NCBI RefSeq assembly: GCF_020594515.1
Contig: NZ_JAJCTH010000005.1
Location: forward strand, 1-64,000
Origin: Rhodoferax sp. U2-2l
GTDB lineage: Bacteria; Pseudomonadota; Gammaproteobacteria; Burkholderiales; Burkholderiaceae_C
DNA: 64,000 bases
Direction: 5' to 3'
Of the stretch, positions 61,377-64,000 are shown piece after piece. The translations under genes were made by a program, and so were the position numbers. The stretch's first letter is position 1; each line of letters opens with the position of its first letter. The notes under the pieces were generated by a model. The model saw only the letters and a list, made by a program, of their open reading frames with translations. It had not been told where the DNA came from and ran no database searches.

Positions 61377-62465
61377 TCACACCTTGACGCTGTCTTTGTT
61401 CTCCTGCTCGGCCACACCGGCCGACGCAAAACTCGCCATCTCGCGCAACATGGTGCAAGCCGACTGCAGCAGCGGCCAGGCCAGCGCACCGCCCGAGCCT
61501 TCACCCAGACGCAGACCCAAGTCCAGCAAGGCTTGTACACCCAAGTGCTGCAGCATGAACTCATGGCCGCGCTCACCGGAGCGGTGGGCAAACACACAAC
61601 GCTGCAACACCAGCGGCTGCAAGGCATGGGCCACCAGGATCGAACTGGTGGCAATGAATCCGTCCACCACCACCACCCGGCGCTCATGCGCGGCCTGCAT
61701 CACCGCACCCACCATGGTGGCAATCTCCAGCCCGCCAATAGTGGCCAGCACCTCCAGCGGTTCGGTCACACCCGCATGGCGGGTCAACACCTCACGCAGC
61801 ACCGCCGCCTTGCGTTGCACGGCTGGCGCGTCCAGGCCGGTGCCAGCGCCGGTGCAGACATCGATGTCCAACCCGGTCAAGCGGGCCAGCAACAGCGACG
61901 CGGCCGAGGTGTTGCCAATGCCCATTTCACCGAGCAACAACGCGTTTCCGGGCAGGCTTTTGACGATGTCCATGCCGTTTTGCAGCGCCTCTTTGCACTG
62001 GGCGATGGTCATGGCGGGTTGCACCGAGGCATCCGCAGTGCCACCTTCGGCACCCGTCACCTTACGCACCATCAAGCCCGGGCGTTGTGCGCCGGATGGC
62101 AAACCGGCCAGAAAGTCGTGGTCCACACCGCAGTCGACCACGTTGAGCGCGATGCCGTTTTGTTTGGAGAACACACTGACGGCTGCGCCACCAGCGAGGA
62201 AGTTCTCGACCATCTGCCAGCTCACCTCTTTGGGGAAGGCCGACACACCGCGTGCCACCAGACCATGGTCGGCGGCAAACACCACCATCTGGGCCTGGTC
62301 CAGCACCGGGTTGTCCGTGCCCAGGATCTGGCCGATCTTGAGCGCCAGGTCTTCGATGCGGCCCAAAGAGCCCAGTGGCTTGGTTTTGTTGTTGATTTTG
62401 GCCTGCAGTGTGGTGGTCAGAGCAGGCGAAGAGATGTCCGTCAGGACGGGAAGAGTGGTATTCAA
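61377..62465 (-). CDS. cobT: Nicotinate-nucleotide:dimethylbenzimidazole phosphoribosyltransferase CobT
   Basis: About 362 residues from TTG 62465, with AGGGG 7 nt upstream; an ATG at 62519 directly after the riboswitch's B12 box is the alternative. NKTKPLGSLGRIEDLALKIG, GDMGIGNT-type segment GEMGIGNTSAASLLLARLTG, GLDAPAVQRK and DGFIATSSILVA are family signatures. It activates the lower ligand of cobalamin to alpha-ribazole phosphate. Preceded by a cobalamin riboswitch, so B12 should repress it with cobS and cobC. Confidence 0.93.
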   Translation of the reverse strand: MNTTLPVLTDISSPALTTTLQAKINNKTKPLGSLGRIEDLALKIGQILGTDNPVLDQAQMVVFAADHGLVARGVSAFPKEVSWQMVENFLAGGAAVSVFSKQNGIALNVVDCGVDHDFLAGLPSGAQRPGLMVRKVTGAEGGTADASVQPAMTIAQCKEALQNGMDIVKSLPGNALLLGEMGIGNTSAASLLLARLTGLDIDVCTGAGTGLDAPAVQRKAAVLREVLTRHAGVTEPLEVLATIGGLEIATMVGAVMQAAHERRVVVVDGFIATSSILVAHALQPLVLQRCVFAHRSGERGHEFMLQHLGVQALLDLGLRLGEGSGGALAWPLLQSACTMLREMASFASAGVAEQENKDSVKV

Positions 62466-62526
62466 AGCAGTCCCCTGTGCGTGAATGGTGGAGGCGCTGC
62501 CCGGCCTTGCAGCACCCATAACAACA

Positions 62527-62700
62527 TCAGGCCGGTCTTCTGGCTTGGCGTCATCTGCCCCGTCACACCTTCCCGGCCTGGCAGCCAGTGGCTATTTGTG
62601 AAGGGCATCAGCCTTACAGCGTTGGGCACGCGACGGATTCACACCGTCTTCCCGATTCTCCTGCAGGCCAATAGCCTGCGGGCACCTGAAGCGCAGAATC
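62527..62700 (-). promoter_or_regulatory. Cobalamin riboswitch
   Basis: Minus-strand sequence shows GGTGCC then GGGAAGACGGTGTGAATCCG, the CGTGCCCAACGCTGTAAG segment typical of the B12 riboswitch core, and the B12 box AAGCCAGAAGACCGGCCTG at 62528-62546. Downstream, AGGCCGG past the box can pair with CCGGCCT of the box, a possible switch that also controls access to the cobT start. It lies between cobQ and cobT. Confidence 0.93.
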
Positions 62701-62724
62701 ATAGCAGCCCGCGCAGGCCTGATT

Positions 62725-64000
62725 TCAGCGCACCAGGCTGTCAAGCACCCCCGGCTCAAAATGGGTGTCGATGAAGTCGGCCATGCGCTCAAACACGGTT
62801 TCCAGCGTCGGCACCGGGCCACTCAGACGCGCGCCAAACAACGCCTGTAACGCCGCCGGATGCTCCATCAAGCCGTGCAAATAAATGCCCAACACATTAC
62901 CCGCCGCGTTTTGCCAGCCCAAGCCATCGGGCAACACCGCATGCGCCACGTCACCGGCCTGCGCCATCGCCGGGTGCTGGCTGGTCTGGCCGTGGTGGAT
63001 TTCGTAGCCGGACACCGACACACCCGCCAACGCAGCCCAGGGGTTGGCCGCAGCGCCCATTTGCTGGCCCAGCATGTGGGTGGCAAAGGTGCTGTGAGTG
63101 TGCTGCACCGTCTTGGCCATGTCGAACTGCGTCACCAGCGGCAACAGGCCCAGGCCGGGCGCATTGCCGTCGACACCGTGGGTGTCAATCAGCGCCTCAC
63201 CCAGCATTTGCAGCCCCCCACACACACCCAGCACCGCCCCACCCCGCGCGGCATGCTGGGCCACGGCAGCGTCCAGCCCTTGGGAACGTAACCAGGCCAG
63301 GTCAGCACTGGTGCTCTTGGACCCTGGCAGCACAATCCAGTCAGACGTGCTCAAGCCCGCCAGTTCGGTCGGTGAACGCACCCACTTCAGACGTAAACCG
63401 GGGATGTTTTTCAAAGGCTGGAACTCGTCCAGGTTGCTGATGCGCGGGTAAGCGATCACCGCAACCGTGAGGTTCACCGAACCTTTAGCGACCGAGCGGT
63501 CATCAAACACACCGTCTTCCTCGGGCAGGCCATGCTGCCACCACATCGGCAAGGTGGCCACCGTCGGGATGCCGGTCAGGTCTTGCAGCATCTGCGGTGC
63601 GGGCGCCAGCAGGCTGGCGTCACCGCGAAACTTGTTCAGCACAAAGCCTTTGATCAGCGCACGCTCTTCCTCAGGCAGCAGCGCCCAAGTGCCGTACAGG
63701 TGCGCAAACGCGCCGCCCCGGTCGATGTCGGTGACAAGCAGGCAGGCAGCCTGGCAGTGCAGCGCCACGCGCATGTTGACGATGTCGCTGCTCGACAAAT
63801 TGATCTCGGCGGGCGAGCCCGCGCCCTCGATCACCACCACATCGTTCTCGGCACGCAGGGCGTCCAGCGCAGCGGCAATCTGCGGCCAGACCCTGAGGCT
63901 GCGCCCGCGCCACGGCAGGGCGGTCAGTTCAGCGCTGACCTGCCCCATCAGCACCACCTGGCTGTGGGTGTCGGCCTCGGGCTTGAGCAGCAACGGGTTC
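62725..64000 (-). CDS. cobQ: Cobyric acid synthase CobQ (5' end outside window)
   Basis: The C-terminal 424 or so residues. It has an N-terminal dethiobiotin-synthetase-like ATPase part (NDVVVIEGAGSPAEINL, LVTDIDRGGAFAHLYGT) and a class I glutamine amidotransferase part (WIVLPGSKST, GVCGGLQMLGE with Cys, YEIHHGQT with His). It amidates cobyrinic acid a,c-diamide at four positions. The first residues are cut by the window edge. It lies upstream of the cobalamin riboswitch, so it is not itself under that switch unless another lies before it. Confidence 0.94.
   Translation of the reverse strand, partial: NPLLLKPEADTHSQVVLMGQVSAELTALPWRGRSLRVWPQIAAALDALRAENDVVVIEGAGSPAEINLSSSDIVNMRVALHCQAACLLVTDIDRGGAFAHLYGTWALLPEEERALIKGFVLNKFRGDASLLAPAPQMLQDLTGIPTVATLPMWWQHGLPEEDGVFDDRSVAKGSVNLTVAVIAYPRISNLDEFQPLKNIPGLRLKWVRSPTELAGLSTSDWIVLPGSKSTSADLAWLRSQGLDAAVAQHAARGGAVLGVCGGLQMLGEALIDTHGVDGNAPGLGLLPLVTQFDMAKTVQHTHSTFATHMLGQQMGAAANPWAALAGVSVSGYEIHHGQTSQHPAMAQAGDVAHAVLPDGLGWQNAAGNVLGIYLHGLMEHPAALQALFGARLSGPVPTLETVFERMADFIDTHFEPGVLDSLVR

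Overview
The window reads as chromosome of a Burkholderiales betaproteobacterium, most likely Comamonadaceae (Rhodoferax/Polaromonas-like). This is inferred from the high GC content, the class I phaC-phaA-phaB operon, the surE-pcm-nlpD block, the family-level look of the proteins, and an aerobic chemoheterotroph gene set. No rRNA or tRNA gene and no CRISPR array was seen.

Layout. 0-7 kb: end of an IS3-type element, then phaB, phaA and phaC (PHA storage) on the minus strand, a small membrane protein, and pgeF-ycaO. 6.7-7.3 kb is a gene-free island with two separate inverted-repeat structures. 7.3-13.5 kb: plus-strand metabolic and repair genes (ABM protein, fumarylpyruvate-hydrolase-like protein, Nudix, exonuclease/GIY-YIG fusion, acetyl-CoA hydrolase/CoA-transferase, Bax-inhibitor-1 protein, lipoprotein). 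13.5-19.3 kb: minus-strand rlmD, nlpD, pcm, surE (rpoS is not between nlpD and rlmD), a TauE/SafE exporter and an alpha/beta hydrolase. 19.3-25.6 kb: ccoG, a degenerate metallo-beta-lactamase protein, an orphan petA (Rieske), a divergent sigma-54 activator and an Aer-like chemoreceptor.

25.7-42.9 kb is mostly an iron island: two ferritin-like proteins, a DUF2325 protein behind a Fur-like box, a tonB-exbB-exbD-hemP operon, a TonB-dependent receptor with piuC and an FMN oxidase, feoA-feoA-feoB-feoC with a His-rich first FeoA, and zupT-like/dps. Near-identical Fur-like boxes precede several of these units, so they probably form one iron-starvation regulon covering uptake, energisation and storage. 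Lipocalin, rhodanese, thioredoxin-like and thioesterase genes are interspersed.

42.9-60 kb: DUF3422, a LigB-type dioxygenase with an esterase, a frameshifted conserved gene, LMW-PTP, chrA, a two-component system with a divergent Gly/Pro-rich secreted protein, a translationally coupled pair (circularly permuted ATP-grasp ligase plus AsnB-type amidotransferase), a PAS-GGDEF cyclase, an aminotransferase, an HDOD protein and nth. 60-64 kb: B12 assembly genes cobQ, (cobalamin riboswitch), cobT, cobS, cobC on the minus strand.

The most unusual signal is in the cobT-cobS gap. Two 83-nt elements lie in opposite orientation. Each folds into a 29-bp stem with a 25-nt loop. The loops are almost identical, but the stems differ in sequence while staying fully paired, and every non-Watson-Crick pair is a G-U wobble on the strand that carries the shared loop sense. 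This looks like a selected structured RNA or hairpin family.
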